DNA of 32,274 nt from Pseudomonadota bacterium. GTDB lineage: Bacteria; Desulfobacterota; Desulfobacteria; Desulfobacterales; Desulfobacteraceae. Below are positions 7,562 through 15,867 of this stretch, piece by piece (position 1 is the stretch's first letter; each line of letters starts with the position of its first letter). The notes below the pieces were generated by a model, which did no database searches, was not told where the DNA came from, and worked only from the letters and a program-made list of their open reading frames with translations. The stretch is taken from assembly GCA_018821535.1 (NCBI GenBank), contig JAHJLV010000033.1:1-32274 (forward strand). Reading direction: 5' to 3'. The translations under genes were made by a program, and so were the position numbers.

Positions 7562-7906
7562 TTAATGGTAATCATGGGTTCCGGTAATTACTTTAATTCC
7601 GGTTTTCTGTTCAATAATATCAGCCAGATCCTTTGCGCCGGTATAGGGACAACCGGGTATTGCATTTGCGAGGCAAGAACTTAAATAGATCTTGTCCGGT
7701 TTTATTTCAGATAGTTTTGCGGCCATACCAATGGCAGGAACCACAGTTCTGCCGGGGCATTGACATTTTACAAAGGCCACCACCTGGGCGGGTTCTTCAA
7801 ATTTTCCGTCTCCAAGAGCGGCTGCTTTAAGGCAGCGCCATTCGCCAGGACATCCGTAACCTTGATCCATATAAGAACCGCAACCGACTACTGCTACTTT
7901 TTCCAT
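7562..7906 (-). CDS. CGGC domain-containing protein (putative metal-binding)
   Basis: 114 residues from the ATG at 7906, which has AAAGGAGACG 6 bases upstream. A longer frame from TTG at 7966 is rejected because that codon lies inside the predicted sigma-54 promoter. The protein is Cys-rich: VVGCGSYMDQGYGCPGEWRC (about residues 5-24), KCQCPGR (about 47-53) and SSCLANAIPGCPY (about 76-88). These are the conserved cysteine positions of the CGGC family, small cytoplasmic proteins of anaerobes thought to bind metal or an Fe-S cluster; no reaction is known. The stop is 19 bases before the selenoprotein gene, so the two are very probably one operon and may act together. Confidence 0.82.
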   Translation of the reverse strand: MEKVAVVGCGSYMDQGYGCPGEWRCLKAAALGDGKFEEPAQVVAFVKCQCPGRTVVPAIGMAAKLSEIKPDKIYLSSCLANAIPGCPYTGAKDLADIIEQKTGIKVITGTHDYH

Positions 7907-7960
7907 TAATATCGTCTCCTTTATGTGAGGGCTGTGCATTACATATTTCCAAAAGAGATA

Positions 7961-7975
7961 GCACAATGCATGCCA
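7961..7975 (-). promoter_or_regulatory. Sigma-54 (-24/-12) promoter for the CGGC-selenoprotein operon
   Basis: Minus strand TGGCAT (7975-7970), 5 bases, GTGC (7964-7961). The GG and GC doublets have the invariant sigma-54 spacing; the match to TGGCAC-N5-TTGC is 5/6 plus 3/4. The predicted start near 7949 gives a leader of about 43 bases to the ATG at 7906. It is weaker than the promoter at 8506-8521, but its position and the presence of an adjacent sigma-54 activator gene support it. Confidence 0.6.
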
Positions 7976-8081
7976 GAAAACTTAAGCGCTCTAAAAGAAT
8001 AAAAAATATAGTAAATATAAAGTCTTATAGGATTAATAAGGGGAAAAATAACCGGTTGAAGAGTTGCAATGGTGCGACCGG

Positions 8082-8474
8082 TCAGATACCGGAAGTCGTA
8101 TTTATGCGATTATGGGTGGGTTGAATGAAATTTTTGTGATGTCTGCAGCCGGGCATGATAAAAGATTTTTTAATCTGGTTTTTATCTGTAAAGTTTTCCA
8201 GAAATTCCAGGGTGTTTCCCATGACAAAAGAGATCAGCTTGATATCATTTTCAACAATCAGCTCTGCCGGATGAGTGGATATGGCACCGCAGATCAGTGT
8301 TGATATGTTCTGTTCCTTAAGTGTTTTCAAAAGATCATGCACTGCATGGGGATCAAAAGACTGATACGTTTTTTTTTGAATCATTCCATTTTTGATCTCT
8401 GTGATCAGAAGGGTTTTTGCTGAATCAAAAACCGGTGAAATACGGTTGCCCCATATCGTGATTGCAATTTTCAC
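8082..8474 (-). CDS. NifX/NifB-type dinitrogenase iron-molybdenum cofactor biosynthesis domain protein
   Basis: 130 residues from GTG at 8474 with GGAGG 6 bases upstream. The fold signature of the NifX/NafY/NifB-C domain family is clear: MKIAITIWGNRISPVFDSAK at the start, a SFDPHAVHDLLKTLKEQNISTLICGAIS segment in the middle, and a later G-NTLEFLENF stretch. Stand-alone members bind Fe-S or Mo-Fe cofactor precursors or act in unknown metal handling in anaerobes. The tail after residue 105 (GCRHHKNFIQPTHNR) has Cys and several His residues and could bind metal. There is no nif gene in the window, so a role in nitrogen fixation is unlikely. It is preceded by an excellent sigma-54 promoter and by the activator gene. 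Confidence 0.83.
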   Translation of the reverse strand: MKIAITIWGNRISPVFDSAKTLLITEIKNGMIQKKTYQSFDPHAVHDLLKTLKEQNISTLICGAISTHPAELIVENDIKLISFVMGNTLEFLENFTDKNQIKKSFIMPGCRHHKNFIQPTHNRINTTSGI

Positions 8475-8505
8475 ACTGTACCTCCATGGTTATGAAAACT
8501 AAAGT

Positions 8506-8521
8506 TGCAAAGCCTGTGCCA
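8506..8521 (-). promoter_or_regulatory. Sigma-54 (-24/-12) promoter for the NifX-like gene
   Basis: Minus strand TGGCAC (8521-8516), AGGCT, TTGCA (8510-8506): a full consensus match with correct spacing. It lies in the 60-base gap between the activator gene and the NifX-like gene, giving a leader of roughly 20-25 bases before GTG 8474. The adjacent gene encodes a sigma-54 activator, the protein class such promoters require. Confidence 0.85.
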
Positions 8522-8534
8522 TACTTGTCTGCAA

Positions 8535-9878
8535 TCAGAGTTTAATTCCCAGTTTTTTAATTCGTCTGAAAAAAGTGCTTTTATGAATTCCCAGTTCCTT
8601 GGCCGCAGCATTGCGGTTGTAGCCGTTTCGGACAAGCGCATCTGAAATCAGTTTAATCTGGGCGGCTTTTACAGGGTCTTCAATATCATCCGGGCAGGAT
8701 ATCGGGTTGGGGAATAATGAAGGCGGCAGATGTTCCAGGTTGATATACCCTTCAGAACACAGAACAAAGGCATGTTCCATTATATTTTCAAGTTCCCGGA
8801 TATTGCCTGGAAACTGGTGTGACATAAACGCATGAAGTACTTTTTTATCAATTCCCTGAATGAATTTTCCCTGGCGGATATTCATTTTGTTGATGAAACT
8901 TTCCACAAGAAAGGGAATATCCTCCATTCTCTGCCTTAACGGGGGAAGTGTCAGGCGGATAACGTTGATCCGGTAGAACAGATCCTGTCGGAATTTATTC
9001 TTTTCAACCAGTTCAGACAGTGTTTGATTGGTTGCAGCAATGATACGGGTGTCAATTTTTTCTTTTTCAATACCGCCCAGGGGGGTAAATTCACGTTCCT
9101 GAAGCACCCGCAGAAGACGGACCTGAAAAGCGGGGCTGGTTTCACCGATTTCATCCAGAAAAATAGTCCCTTTGTCTGCAAGGGAAAAATGTCCGGGTTT
9201 ATCTTTTGATGCATGGGTAAAAGCGCCTTTTTTATACCCGAATAATTCTGACTCAAGCAGCGTGTCGGGCAGGGCGCCACAGTTAATGGCGATAAAGGGC
9301 TGGTCCTTTCTGGGGCTCATGTTGTGAATGGCCCGGGCCATAAGTTCTTTTCCGGTTCCGGTTTCACCTTCAATCAGAACAGAAGAATCACTGTCTGCTA
9401 TCTGGGGCAGGATATTGAATATGGCTTTCATGGCATCACTGGTGGATACCATATCTTCCATCCGGACCTTCGGGGACAGTTCTTTTCTGAGTTCCTCAAC
9501 AAGGGAATGATCCCTGAATGTTTCAACGCCGCCAATGACCTCACCGTTTTTATCAATCAGAAGAGAGGTTGAAGCAGTGATGGGGATTCTTTTTTTTTCA
9601 CTGTTGATGATGTAGGCAGAGGTGCTGATGAACGGACGACCCTGCTCCATTGTTTTTTTCAAGGCACAGTCTGCTTCGCACATATTGGATCGGAAAACTT
9701 CCCAGCAGTGTTTTCCAATGGCCTCTTTACGGTCAATTCCGGTGATTTCTTCAGCAGCTCTGTTAAAAGAGGTGATCTCCCAGTTGTAATCTATGGTGAA
9801 CACTCCGTCAGAAATGCATTCCAGAATGACTTTGGTTGTTTCGCCGGTTAAGGGTCCGAATATTTTTTTATTTATCAT
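8535..9878 (-). CDS. Sigma-54-dependent transcriptional activator (PAS-AAA+-Fis)
   Basis: 447 residues: PAS sensor domain (about 17-125), AAA+ sigma-54 interaction domain (about 145-375) and a Fis-type helix-turn-helix at 421-447 (NRNAAAKELGIHKSTFFRRI). Walker A GETGTGKE is at 171-178 and Walker B GTIFLDEIGE near 237-246. The sigma-54-contacting loop reads GAFTHA at 218-223 instead of the usual GAFTGA. The PAS domain has a CEADC pair (C67, C71) found in related regulators; a redox or Fe-S sensing role is possible but inferred. There is no receiver domain, so the signal is probably sensed directly. Two sigma-54 promoters lie immediately downstream, before the NifX-like gene and the CGGC-selenoprotein pair, so it most likely controls them. 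No strong ribosome binding site is visible at ATG 9878. Confidence 0.92.
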   Translation of the reverse strand: MINKKIFGPLTGETTKVILECISDGVFTIDYNWEITSFNRAAEEITGIDRKEAIGKHCWEVFRSNMCEADCALKKTMEQGRPFISTSAYIINSEKKRIPITASTSLLIDKNGEVIGGVETFRDHSLVEELRKELSPKVRMEDMVSTSDAMKAIFNILPQIADSDSSVLIEGETGTGKELMARAIHNMSPRKDQPFIAINCGALPDTLLESELFGYKKGAFTHASKDKPGHFSLADKGTIFLDEIGETSPAFQVRLLRVLQEREFTPLGGIEKEKIDTRIIAATNQTLSELVEKNKFRQDLFYRINVIRLTLPPLRQRMEDIPFLVESFINKMNIRQGKFIQGIDKKVLHAFMSHQFPGNIRELENIMEHAFVLCSEGYINLEHLPPSLFPNPISCPDDIEDPVKAAQIKLISDALVRNGYNRNAAAKELGIHKSTFFRRIKKLGIKL

Positions 9879-9909
9879 TATTCAGGTTTATATCCTTGCA
9901 ATGGGTACC

Positions 9910-9932
9910 TGTTTATTAGTGTAAAATAAACA
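9910..9932. promoter_or_regulatory. Inverted repeat upstream of the activator gene (possible operator)
   Basis: TGTTTATT (9910-9917) and AATAAACA (9925-9932) form a perfect 8-bp inverted repeat with a 7-base centre, 32-54 bases upstream of the activator ATG. Size and placement suit a dimeric regulator site, perhaps autoregulation. It may be fortuitous in AT-rich DNA. The rest of 9879-10056 shows nothing I can name. Confidence 0.35.
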
Positions 9933-10056
9933 CGATCTTTAATTTTGCCAGTTTTTAATTTTTATCAGCCTTAAATTTTCAACACAAGAAAATTATATTA
10001 TTTGAATGATCTGCATGGTTTTAGGATGGGTTCATCGGCCTGCACCGGATCAGACC

Positions 10057-10086
10057 TTGACTTTAAGCAGGCAATTATATTATTAA
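10057..10086 (+). promoter_or_regulatory. Possible sigma-70 promoter for the split purH pair
   Basis: TTGACT (10057-10062), an 18-base spacer and TATTAA (10081-10086), leaving about 50 bases to the ATG at 10144. The -35 is good and the -10 is fair. Confidence 0.4.
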
Positions 10087-10143
10087 TCTGAATAATTAAA
10101 GCATGGAAGATGATTCATTTTAAAACAATTGCAAGGAATACAC

Positions 10144-10824
10144 ATGACCAAAAATATTGTGGAAAAAATAGACCGTCAGGTAAAAATAAAAACCATATTG
10201 ATGAGTGTGTCAGACAAATCCGGTCTGGAAGCATTTATTGCAGGACTGCTTGAAGTAACCCCGGATGTGTTGATTTTATCAACCGGCGGGACCTATTCAA
10301 AAATTAAAGATATTCTGGGGGACAGGGCCCATGTGAATTTAAAAAAGGTGTCTGAGTATACAGGACAGCCGGAAACCCAGGGGGGGCTTGTAAAGACACT
10401 TGATTTTAAAATTTATCTGGGGCTGCTGACAGAAACCTATAATGATGCCCATCAGAATGATTTAAAGCGTACAAATGCCCGTGCCATTGATATGGTGGTG
10501 GTCAACCTGTATCCGTTCAGTGAAACCATCGCAAAAGCAGGGGTGACTGTAGAAGATGCCAGAGGAAATATCGATATCGGCGGTCCCACCATGATCCGGG
10601 CTGCGGCCAAGAATTTTATCCGGGTGGCCTCTGTGGTGGATCCTGAAACATATCCGGATATTCTGGAAAAACTTAAGGCCAATAATGGTGCATTGTCTCT
10701 GGAAGACCGGTTTGATCTTGCGAAAAAGGCATTCCAGCATACAGCGGTTTATGATACCAATATTGCCGCTTACCTTGCAGACAGGTCTGCAGGTGATGTC
10801 AATTCTTGTTATAAAGGAGAATAA
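10144..10824 (+). CDS. purH: IMP cyclohydrolase half of PurH (stand-alone MGS-like domain)
   Basis: 226 residues from ATG 10144 (AAGGA upstream; the TTG 15 bases earlier is less likely). The sequence is the N-terminal domain of bifunctional PurH: SVSDKSGLEAF near residues 20-30, ILSTGGTYSKI, then the KVSEYTGQPETQGGLVKTLDFKI segment, VVVNLYPF, and the NIDIGGPTMIRAAAKNF substrate loop. It closes the ring of FAICAR to make IMP, the last step of purine synthesis. The usual bifunctional enzyme is about 510-530 residues; here the second domain is a separate gene 5 bases downstream, whose ribosome binding site (AAAGGAG) lies in the last codons of this gene. Both halves look intact, so this is a true gene split and not a frameshift. 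Confidence 0.9.
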   Translation: MTKNIVEKIDRQVKIKTILMSVSDKSGLEAFIAGLLEVTPDVLILSTGGTYSKIKDILGDRAHVNLKKVSEYTGQPETQGGLVKTLDFKIYLGLLTETYNDAHQNDLKRTNARAIDMVVVNLYPFSETIAKAGVTVEDARGNIDIGGPTMIRAAAKNFIRVASVVDPETYPDILEKLKANNGALSLEDRFDLAKKAFQHTAVYDTNIAAYLADRSAGDVNSCYKGE

Positions 10825-10829
10825 GCCCA

Positions 10830-12080
10830 ATGGCTCAAGATCTTAAAAAAATGTACAAAACCATCATGGATGACCATTTTACACCACAGATGGAAGTGTC
10901 TTTTGTTGACGGTGACAGGCGGCAGACCCTTTTTTATCAGAAGGTGTCCTGGGTGATTGACGGGGTGGAAAAAGGGTTGCGCTATGGTGAAAACCCGGGT
11001 CAGGAAGCTGCGCTTTACCGGCTGGTGAATGGAAATCTGGTTTTAGGAGATGCACAGACCATTGCGCCTGGAAAATATCTGGTTTCTGATATTGAACTGC
11101 TCCAGTCCGGAAAACATCCGGGAAAAACCAATCTTACAGATGCGGACAATGCCCTTAATATTTTAAGGTATTTTACAGATACGCCCTGTGCGGTTATTGT
11201 AAAGCATAATAATCCCTGTGGCGCTGCCCGGGCAAACAGCCTTGAAGCGGCATACCATAAAGCGTATATGGCGGACCGGGTGGCAGCATTCGGCGGATGT
11301 ATCGCCTTGAATAAAGCGGTGGATAAAGCCACTGCCCAGGCCATTGCCAGTCAGTATGCCGAAGTTGTGGTGGCCCCTGAATTTGAAGAGGGTGTGGTTG
11401 ATATTCTCGGCGCCAGGAAAAATCTGAGGGTGATCCGGATTAACAATATGGACAAGCTTCAGACGTTTATCGGTCAACGGGTGATCGATTTTAAATCCCT
11501 GATGGACGGCGGTATGGTTGCCCAGTGGTCCTTTGTGCCCCAGGCGCTTTCCCATAAGGATTTTATGCCGGCTGCAACAGAGTATAAAGGCAAAACCTAT
11601 ACGGTGAACCGTCAGCCTACAGTGCAGGAAAATGAGGATATGCTGTTCGGCTGGCTGGTGGAATCCGGAATCACATCCAATTCTGTTATTTATGTTAAAG
11701 ATAATGTGACCGTGGGGATTGGCACCGGAGAGCAGGACCGGGTAGGCGTTGCCGAGATTGCCGTTGACAAGGCCTATCGAAAACTGGCAGACCGGTATTG
11801 TTTTGAGCAGTATGGCACAGGCTTTGCCGATTTAACTGATCCGGATAAAAAGGCCCAGATTGAAGCCCGGGTAAAAGAGGTAAACGGCGGGCTGATCGGT
11901 TCGGCCATGGTATCAGATGCATTCTTTCCGTTCAGGGACGGGATTGATGTAGGACTCAGACAAGGGGTCAAAGCAGTGGTTCAGCCCGGCGGATCCTTGA
12001 ACGATTACCAGTCCATTGAAGCCTGTAATGAAAATGGTGCAACCATGGTGTATACAGGGCAGAGAAGTTTTAAACATTAG
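10830..12080 (+). CDS. purH: AICAR formyltransferase half of PurH (phosphoribosylaminoimidazolecarboxamide formyltransferase)
   Basis: 416 residues. It holds the AICAR transformylase domain: LRYGENPGQEAALYR (about 51-65), the catalytic VKHNNPCGAA segment (about 124-133), AFGGCIALNK, and the C-terminal SDAFFPFRDGID and VQPGGSLNDYQSIEACN segments. It transfers a formyl group from 10-formyl-tetrahydrofolate to AICAR. A short N-terminal extension (about 45 residues) precedes the conserved start. It overlaps transcriptionally with the cyclohydrolase gene 5 bases upstream, and the two proteins probably form a complex. It converges with the exonuclease gene with only 3 bases between the two stops. 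Confidence 0.93.
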   Translation: MAQDLKKMYKTIMDDHFTPQMEVSFVDGDRRQTLFYQKVSWVIDGVEKGLRYGENPGQEAALYRLVNGNLVLGDAQTIAPGKYLVSDIELLQSGKHPGKTNLTDADNALNILRYFTDTPCAVIVKHNNPCGAARANSLEAAYHKAYMADRVAAFGGCIALNKAVDKATAQAIASQYAEVVVAPEFEEGVVDILGARKNLRVIRINNMDKLQTFIGQRVIDFKSLMDGGMVAQWSFVPQALSHKDFMPAATEYKGKTYTVNRQPTVQENEDMLFGWLVESGITSNSVIYVKDNVTVGIGTGEQDRVGVAEIAVDKAYRKLADRYCFEQYGTGFADLTDPDKKAQIEARVKEVNGGLIGSAMVSDAFFPFRDGIDVGLRQGVKAVVQPGGSLNDYQSIEACNENGATMVYTGQRSFKH

Positions 12081-12083
12081 TTT

Positions 12084-14063
12084 TTATGCAAAAAGAGAAA
12101 GCTGATCGCGTCTGGCATCTGCATGCTGGATGGTGACCTGGATGATGTCGCCGGGTTTGAATTTGATGCCGCTGTGGGGAAGTTTGGTTTCCAGCATGAA
12201 TTCTTTAATCAGCACAATAAAATGGTCTCTGTAGGAATCAAGCACCATGGCCTCGTATGCTTCACCCCGTTTGGATTCCAGATATTTGATGATCCAGTAG
12301 CGTTTCCGGGTGGCCTGTACCCGGTTTGCGTTGCTGACAGCAATGGAGATGGACGCAAGAATATTTTCAAGCTCGGATTTTGTATAGGCCTTGCCATATC
12401 CCAGAATGGCTTTTATCTGGCGCTGGGTAATCAGGTCGTGATATCTTCTGATGGGCGAAGTGGCTGTGGTGTAGGCCTTTACCCCGAGCCCGGCATGGGT
12501 CTCCGGGTCTGTCCCGACAACTGCCCGGCTGAGCTGTTTGCGCTGCATGAAATTCAGGCTCAAAGAGGTTTCAATCCCCTTGAAAAGTCGCTGTTTGGGT
12601 TGTGCCTGTGACCGGAAAACAGCAGGGGTATTGTTATTGGCAAGAAATTCAGCCATCAGTGAATTGGCAAGAATCATCATTTCAGATATGAGCATGCGGG
12701 AAGGATTTTCCCGGTCTATTTTTGAATACCCGATCTCTCCGTCTTCTTCCAGCCAGATATTGACTTCCGGAAGTGTGATCTGTATGGCCCCGGCTTTTAA
12801 TCTTTTTTCTCTGAGGGTGGTGGCCATTTTATAAAGCGTGGTAACCGGATCATCCTTGCCGTTTAGAAGATTGGCCTCCGTATAGCTCATCTGGTGATGT
12901 ACTTTGATGATGCTGGGAATAATCGTGTATTCCTGGATTTCAAAAAACCGGTTCATTTTAATAATGGTGCTGATGCCGGGACGCACCTGCCCTTCTTTGA
13001 GACTGCACAGATCTTCAGAAAGATTCGGCGGCAGCATGGGCAGTTTGTCATCGGGCATGTATATGGAGCTTGCCCGCTCTCTTGCTGCAAGGTCGATGGG
13101 GTCATCGGTTTTGATAAAGGCATCCACATCAATGATATGAATACCCAGTGTATAGCCTGTATCTGTGGTTTCAAGGCTGATGGCATCATCAAAATCAAGG
13201 GTGGACTGGCCGTCAATCGTAATTAATTGGGTATTGGTCAGATCTTTTCTCAACGGGTCCTGGAGAAAAGTGTCTTTTTCCTGAATCAGCCTTTTTTCAT
13301 GTTCAATCACATCTTTTGAAAAAACAGTGGGTATTTTCAGGGTTAACAGGTCAATATTTATGTTCTGTTCCCAGATTCCGGCTTTGACAAAGACACTGAA
13401 TAGTTGTTCCGGTGAGTTTAAAGGCGAGTTCTTGATCATGTCCCGTGCAATTAAATAATGGTGGGAGTCTGTATTGAACAGATAATACGCAATGAGAATA
13501 TCAAGGATCTGAGGATCTGTTTTTACAGGGGAACCGTTTTTGTTATTCAGGACATCATTGATCCATTCAGCCCCGTTTTTTGCCAGACGTTCCTTTTTTT
13601 CAAGATCCTTGATCTGCCGTTTTTTGGTTTCGACCTGGTTTTCAGTATAGGGAGCAAAAATGAGATTATTAAATTTAAAATACAGTCGATCCTTGAAAAA
13701 GGCACGAATCACAGCTGCTTCATGATCCGGTGTCAAAGGGGGATCAAAGCAGAAGAGGGTCATGGTTGAAATATCAATCTCATCGGGTTCTTCATGAAGA
13801 ATTTCCCACAATTCTTTAATATTTATTTCTTCTGAAAGCGCTTTGCGGGTTTGGGTAAGCACTCTTAATTGATCAACAATGGTATTTCGCGCAACTGTAG
13901 TGTCAATGCGAGCGGCTGATAAATGAGACAGTCTTTTTTCAGAGAAGATGACTTCCCGGTTGTTCTCATTGAGTAATCTTAGCTTGCCATTTTTTTCCTG
14001 CAGGATCACTGCTGCAACAATTTTCTGCTGATCTATATACTCTACAATGCTTCCAATAATCAT
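12084..14063 (-). CDS. RNB-domain exoribonuclease (RNase II/RNase R family)
   Basis: 659 residues from ATG 14063, beginning MIIGSIVEYID. A longer frame reaches 14204, but its extra 47 residues are unlike the family and would overlap the divergent Smr gene. The RNB catalytic core starts near residue 290 with LITIDGQSTLDFDDAISLE, which holds the Asp cluster that binds Mg2+. It is followed by IHIIDVDAFI, ARERASSIYMPD, LPMLPPNLSEDLCSLKEG and the RSQAQPKQR and TSPIRRYHDLITQRQI motifs. The C-terminus is a weak S1-like domain (GDIIQVTIQHADARRDQLSLF). It degrades RNA 3' to 5'. The N-terminal region, with its helical IKDLEKKERLAKN segment, differs from classic RNase R cold-shock domains and resembles the RNase II-like variant of deltaproteobacteria and cyanobacteria. 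Confidence 0.88.
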   Translation of the reverse strand: MIIGSIVEYIDQQKIVAAVILQEKNGKLRLLNENNREVIFSEKRLSHLSAARIDTTVARNTIVDQLRVLTQTRKALSEEINIKELWEILHEEPDEIDISTMTLFCFDPPLTPDHEAAVIRAFFKDRLYFKFNNLIFAPYTENQVETKKRQIKDLEKKERLAKNGAEWINDVLNNKNGSPVKTDPQILDILIAYYLFNTDSHHYLIARDMIKNSPLNSPEQLFSVFVKAGIWEQNINIDLLTLKIPTVFSKDVIEHEKRLIQEKDTFLQDPLRKDLTNTQLITIDGQSTLDFDDAISLETTDTGYTLGIHIIDVDAFIKTDDPIDLAARERASSIYMPDDKLPMLPPNLSEDLCSLKEGQVRPGISTIIKMNRFFEIQEYTIIPSIIKVHHQMSYTEANLLNGKDDPVTTLYKMATTLREKRLKAGAIQITLPEVNIWLEEDGEIGYSKIDRENPSRMLISEMMILANSLMAEFLANNNTPAVFRSQAQPKQRLFKGIETSLSLNFMQRKQLSRAVVGTDPETHAGLGVKAYTTATSPIRRYHDLITQRQIKAILGYGKAYTKSELENILASISIAVSNANRVQATRKRYWIIKYLESKRGEAYEAMVLDSYRDHFIVLIKEFMLETKLPHSGIKFKPGDIIQVTIQHADARRDQLSLFA

Positions 14064-14168
14064 AATCAGGACAATAACAGGAAGGCTGAGTCTTGTCAAT
14101 TTGCAAAAAGGTGCAAAAAGAGTGAAAATATTGAAACTCACAGTTGAATGGGATACAATGCACACACC

Positions 14169-14792
14169 ATGACAAAGGAGATTAAAAAGAAAAAAAGGCT
14201 TCAAAAGTCAACTAAAAACGGATTGCCGATTCTTGATGCTGATCGGGATTATTTAACGGTTTTCCAAAAAAGTCAGCAGCCTCAACTCCAAAATGAGTTG
14301 ACGGCAAGTCCTGAAAAAAAGGAATCTAAGAATAAACATGGTGTGCCTTTTCTGGCAACCGGTTTAAGTCATTGCTCAATTTCAGATGATTTGCCGGAGC
14401 CGGATGACGAAGATTTTGAAACTCTGCTGGTACAATACGATCAGAAAAGAGAGATCAAGCCATTAAAGAAAGCCGATCCTGTCCCCCTTAAAAAAAGACT
14501 TAAACGGTATCCGCCCGTTGAAGTTGAACTGGATCTCCATGGTTTGAGCAGCATTGTCGCCCGAATCAAACTGAAATCTTTTCTATTAACATGCAAAAAT
14601 CAGGGGATTTTTACAGCCAGAGTTATTGTCGGTAAAGGGCTTCATTCCAATGAAGGCCCGGTTCTTCCCGGTATTGTTGAGGACCTGCTCGGGCAGTTAA
14701 AAGCTCAGGAGTTAGTCCTCTCTTATGAATGGGACAAAAAAAAGAAACTGAAAAGCGGCGCTGTTATTGTGTATTTAAAACAGTTTGATTGA
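14169..14792 (+). CDS. Smr-domain protein (putative nuclease)
   Basis: 207 residues from ATG 14169; an in-frame ATG at 14148 would add seven residues, and neither has a clear ribosome binding site. The C-terminal 85 residues are a Smr domain: VELDLHGLSS near residue 118, the VIVGKGLHSNEGPVLP loop near 155-170 (in place of the common GRGxHSxxGxxVL), and the terminal GAVIVYL strand. The LDxH and TGxG-like motifs are associated with nicking endonuclease or RNA cleavage activity in this family. The first 110 residues are Lys-rich and low in structure. It is divergent from the exonuclease gene, suggesting a shared promoter region, and converges with mltG (19 bases between stops). Confidence 0.87.
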   Translation: MTKEIKKKKRLQKSTKNGLPILDADRDYLTVFQKSQQPQLQNELTASPEKKESKNKHGVPFLATGLSHCSISDDLPEPDDEDFETLLVQYDQKREIKPLKKADPVPLKKRLKRYPPVEVELDLHGLSSIVARIKLKSFLLTCKNQGIFTARVIVGKGLHSNEGPVLPGIVEDLLGQLKAQELVLSYEWDKKKKLKSGAVIVYLKQFD

Positions 14793-14811
14793 AGCGTCAT
14801 TTTGAAAATCA

Positions 14812-15846
14812 TCATTTTCCAAGCTGATATTTTCTGACCGCCTCATTGTGTTCTTCGTACGTCTTTGAAAATTTATGGGTGGTATCCTTTTTAGAAACAA
14901 AAAACAGATAATCGCTCCGGGCGGGGTATAAAGCCGCCTGCAGCGCCAATATCCCGGGACTTGCAATGGGGCCTATGGGCAGCCCCTTGATTTTATACGT
15001 ATTATAGGGGGTAAGTATCTGCAGATGCTCGCGCTTGATATTGCCGTCAAAATTTTCGATTCCATAAATAACCGTAGGGTCAGTTTCCAGACGCATATCT
15101 TTTTTCAGGCGGTTGTGAAAAACAGACGAAATCAAAGGTCGTTCCGATGCAGTGCCCGTTTCCTTTTCAACAATGGATGCAAGTGTGACAATTTCATGGA
15201 TGGAGAAACCCAATTCCTCTGCCCGGTGGATCATGGCCGGGGTAAATGACTTTTTGAAATGATCGGTCATGGTCTGAATGATATTTTCGCAGGAAGTGTG
15301 TTTTGGAAAAAAATAGGTGTCGGGGAAAAGATACCCTTCTAATGATATGGATTTAATGTTCAAGGATGTTATAAAGTCTTTATCATGGCAGAGTGTCAAA
15401 AAAAATGAAGCATCACAGAACCCGCTATTTTCTATTTCCCGGGAAATCTGTTTGAGATTCCAGCCTTCAGGAATCATGATTTTGTATAGTTTGACCCTGC
15501 CTTTTAAAAAAATTTCCAGAATCTGTGCCGGGGTGTTTGAAGCAGACAGCAGATATTCGCCGGCCTTGAGTTTTTTGCCTGCCTTTTTTATCCGGGCGTA
15601 CAGTTTAAAATAGCGACTGCTGGATATAATGGATTCAGATTCAAGCTGTATTGAAATGGCTGCAAGATTCTGTCCGGGTAAAATAGAAAACAGCTTTTCA
15701 TTTGAATTGGAATTCAGGGGGGTGCCGATAAAAGTGAAAAATTTATAAAAATACAATATCCCGATGAAGCCAATAATAATGCAGGTGCTGATAAGCGCTA
15801 AAACTGAATATTTTTTTAATTTTTTTTGCATATCTGCCGTTTTCAC
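14812..15846 (-). CDS. mltG: Endolytic murein transglycosylase MltG (YceG family)
   Basis: 344 residues. One N-terminal membrane segment (about 12-35) anchors a periplasmic YceG domain. The catalytic glutamate is E227 in LASIVEKETGT. Other conserved stretches are IPEGWNLKQISREI (125-138), LEGYLFPDTYFF (169-180), SSVFHNRL and ETDPTVIYG, and PYNTYKIKGLPIGPIASPG near 280-300. It cleaves glycan strands within nascent peptidoglycan and ends their growth. The gene lies downstream of the rnf terminator on the same strand, with only 22 bases between terminator and ATG, so it either has a very compact promoter or depends on read-through. Confidence 0.93.
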   Translation of the reverse strand: MKTADMQKKLKKYSVLALISTCIIIGFIGILYFYKFFTFIGTPLNSNSNEKLFSILPGQNLAAISIQLESESIISSSRYFKLYARIKKAGKKLKAGEYLLSASNTPAQILEIFLKGRVKLYKIMIPEGWNLKQISREIENSGFCDASFFLTLCHDKDFITSLNIKSISLEGYLFPDTYFFPKHTSCENIIQTMTDHFKKSFTPAMIHRAEELGFSIHEIVTLASIVEKETGTASERPLISSVFHNRLKKDMRLETDPTVIYGIENFDGNIKREHLQILTPYNTYKIKGLPIGPIASPGILALQAALYPARSDYLFFVSKKDTTHKFSKTYEEHNEAVRKYQLGK

Positions 15847-15867
15847 GTATCTGACAGTGAAGAAAAA

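Noticed and set aside
7906..7966. Longer N-terminus of the CGGC protein from TTG at 7966
   Set aside because: The TTG lies within the sigma-54 promoter and upstream of its expected start point; the ATG at 7906 has a good ribosome binding site.
14064..14204. 47-residue N-terminal extension of the RNB exonuclease
   Set aside because: It overlaps the divergent Smr gene and its residues are unlike the family; the start at 14063 begins with a typical family N-terminus.
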